From JAWKJY01 sp041393535 (GTDB lineage Bacteria; Actinomycetota; Thermoleophilia; Gaiellales; Gaiellaceae): a DNA stretch of 64,000 bases. The position numbers and the translations under genes were made by a program. Under the pieces are notes generated by a model. The model saw only the letters and a list, made by a program, of their open reading frames with translations, did not search any database and was not told the DNA's origin. Location of the stretch: assembly GCA_041393535.1 (NCBI GenBank), contig JAWKJY010000002.1, forward strand, positions 310,001 through 374,000, in the 5' to 3' direction. This document shows positions 62,676-64,000 of the stretch, in pieces (within the stretch, counting starts at the first letter, position 1; each line of letters begins with the position of its first letter).

Positions 62676-64000
62676 GTGACGAGCGAGCCGACCACCCTGA
62701 GCGCGCTGCTGGAGACGACGCCGGAGCGGCCGGCCGTCATCTGCGCCGACGACGGCGAGCGCGTCTCCTACGGCGAGCTGGCCGGCCGGGTCGAGGCGCT
62801 CGCCGGGCGGCTGCGCACGGCCGGCGTCGCGCGGGGCGACCGCGTCGCGCTCGTCCTGCCGAACGGGCCGGAGTTCGTCGAGGCGCTGCTCGCGATCGGC
62901 GCGCTCGGCGCGGCCGCCGCGCCGCTGAACCCGGGCTACACCGCCGACGAGCACCGCTTCTACCTCGACGACCTCGCGCCGCGCGTGCTCCTGCTGGCGG
63001 CGGGCGAGACGCCGGCGGCGCGCGAGGTCGTGCCCGACGCCGTCCCGGTGGTCGAGCTTTCCTACGCGGCGGGCGTCGGCTCGTCGCTCGCGCTCGGCGG
63101 CCGCGAGCTCGCGCCGGCGGCGCTGGACGAGACCGCCTCGCCCGACGACGTCGCGCTCCTCCTGCACACGAGCGGGACGACGAGCCGGCCGAAGCAGGTC
63201 CCGTTGCTCAACCGCAACCTGACCGCGTCCGCGCGGAACATCGCGGCGTTCTACGCGCTCGGCCCGGACGACGTCTCCTACTGCGCGATGCCGCTGTTCC
63301 ACGTGCACGGCCTGGTCGCCTCGACGCTCGGGACGCTCGCCTCGGGCGGCTCGGTCGTCGTGACGCGCCGTCTCGCGCCGCGGCGCTTCTGGCAGCACCT
63401 CTCGGAGCACCGCGTGACGTGGTTCTCGGCCGGCCCGACGCTCCACCACATGCTCCTCGACAGGGCCGAGGACGCGGCCGTCCCGGCGACCCTGCGCTTC
63501 ACGCGCTCGTGCTCCTCTGCGCTCTCACCCGCCCTGTTCGCCCGGGCCGAGGAGCGCTACGGCGTGCCGATCCTCGAGGCGTACGGGATGACCGAGGCGA
63601 GCCACCAGATGGCCTCGAACCCGTTGCCGCCCGGCCGGCGCGAGGTCGGCTCCGTCGGGATCGCGAGCGGCGTCGAGATCGGGATCGCCGATCGCGACGG
63701 GCGCTTCCTCGGCGCCGGCGAGGCCGGCGAGGTGTGCATCAAGGGCCCGGGCGTCACCCCGGGGTACCTGGGCAACCCGGAGGCGAACGCCTCGTCCTTC
63801 TTCGACGGGTGGTTCCGCACGGGCGACCAGGGCGTCGTCGACGCGGACGGCTACCTGCGGCTCGTCGGGCGGATCAAGGAGATGATCCTGCGCGGCGGCG
63901 AGAACATCTCGCCGCTGGAGATCGAGGAGACGCTGCTCGCGCATCCCGCCGTCGCGGACGCCGTCGTGTTCGGCGTCGCCGACGAGAAGTACGGGGAGGA
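62676..64000 (+). CDS. Acyl-CoA synthetase of the AAE3/oxalate-CoA ligase type (3' end outside window)
   Basis: Start GTG 62676, GAGGAGG 7-13 nt upstream; open to the window end (441 codons). ANL-superfamily motifs: P-loop LLHTSGTTSRPKQVPLLNRN, PLFHVHGLVAS, SCSSALSP, EAYGMTEASHQMASNPLPPGRREVGSVG, GWFRTGDQGVVDADGYLRLVGRIKEMILRGGENISPLEIE and the start of the C-terminal lid (VFGVADEKYGEE). TSGTTSRPK, the RSCS region and MTEASHQMxSNPLP closely follow plant AAE3/yeast Pcs60 oxalyl-CoA synthetases as I remember them. A role in oxalate or short dicarboxylate activation is therefore plausible but unproved. Confidence 0.9.
   Translation, partial: MTSEPTTLSALLETTPERPAVICADDGERVSYGELAGRVEALAGRLRTAGVARGDRVALVLPNGPEFVEALLAIGALGAAAAPLNPGYTADEHRFYLDDLAPRVLLLAAGETPAAREVVPDAVPVVELSYAAGVGSSLALGGRELAPAALDETASPDDVALLLHTSGTTSRPKQVPLLNRNLTASARNIAAFYALGPDDVSYCAMPLFHVHGLVASTLGTLASGGSVVVTRRLAPRRFWQHLSEHRVTWFSAGPTLHHMLLDRAEDAAVPATLRFTRSCSSALSPALFARAEERYGVPILEAYGMTEASHQMASNPLPPGRREVGSVGIASGVEIGIADRDGRFLGAGEAGEVCIKGPGVTPGYLGNPEANASSFFDGWFRTGDQGVVDADGYLRLVGRIKEMILRGGENISPLEIEETLLAHPAVADAVVFGVADEKYGE

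Overview
This is a very GC-rich window with no tRNA, rRNA, insertion sequence or CRISPR that I could see. Frequent GTG/TTG starts, -10 boxes of the TAGGCT/TACGCT type, several apparently leaderless genes, a fused SecDF, a meso-DAP type MurE and an actinobacterial dcw cluster all suggest a high-GC actinobacterium. Thermoleophilia (Gaiellales/Solirubrobacterales-like) is my best guess; this is an inference, not a database result.

Layout. 1-4075: end of secDF, a small coiled-coil protein and an ABC1/UbiB kinase. 4148-16793: amidohydrolase, lipoprotein, and a hydantoinase/oxoprolinase set (hyuA, hyuB, Asp/Glu-hydantoin racemase, class IV aminotransferase) interrupted by a YdeI-like gene and two secreted proteins. 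16915-17634: an atypical OmpR-type response regulator. 17643-22062: a TolB-like propeller, then a tightly overlapping operon of MauE-like, 24-Cys Tat-exported MauA-like and MauD-like proteins, a membrane protein split by an in-frame TGA, and an unknown protein. 22098-27865: a BON-4xFAS1-OmpA envelope protein and a second hyuAB pair. 28381-34091: FAS1 lipoprotein, bicupin, MarR-CheW fusion, HTH-coiled-coil protein, ECF sigma-ogt pair, PfkB kinase. 34218-50745: dcw cluster mraZ-rsmH-ftsL-ftsI-murE-murF-mraY-murD-(antisense ankyrin lipoprotein)-ftsW-murG-murC-murB-ftsQ-ftsZ. 51347-57814: iron-ADH-like gene, LysR regulator and gcvT-gcvH-gcvP. 57870-62418: two propeller/RTX-repeat paralogs and a secreted protein. 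62676-end: AAE3-like acyl-CoA (oxalyl-CoA-type) ligase, cut by the window edge.

The most unusual signals are between genes. Four intergenic sites (28 kb, 31 kb, 38 kb reverse, 51 kb reverse) share one architecture: an 8-bp box repeated at 11 bp, exactly 33 nt, a TAKSCT -10 box, then a conserved hairpin core. They fire into intergenic DNA with no co-directional gene, which suggests a dispersed small-RNA family. The same spacing occurs in front of the response regulator itself (16851-16908), and a related copy precedes ftsW. The second notable signal is the TGA codon inside the thiol-redox operon, followed by a perfect hairpin, which makes a selenocysteine hypothesis worth testing.

Caution on sequence quality: at least seven indels break otherwise well-conserved reading frames (hyuA, ftsL, ftsI twice, the ankyrin lipoprotein, the second RTX protein twice). 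Because ftsL and ftsI are essential in most rod-shaped or wall-building bacteria, assembly or base-calling errors are the likeliest cause. Corrected gene spans are given.
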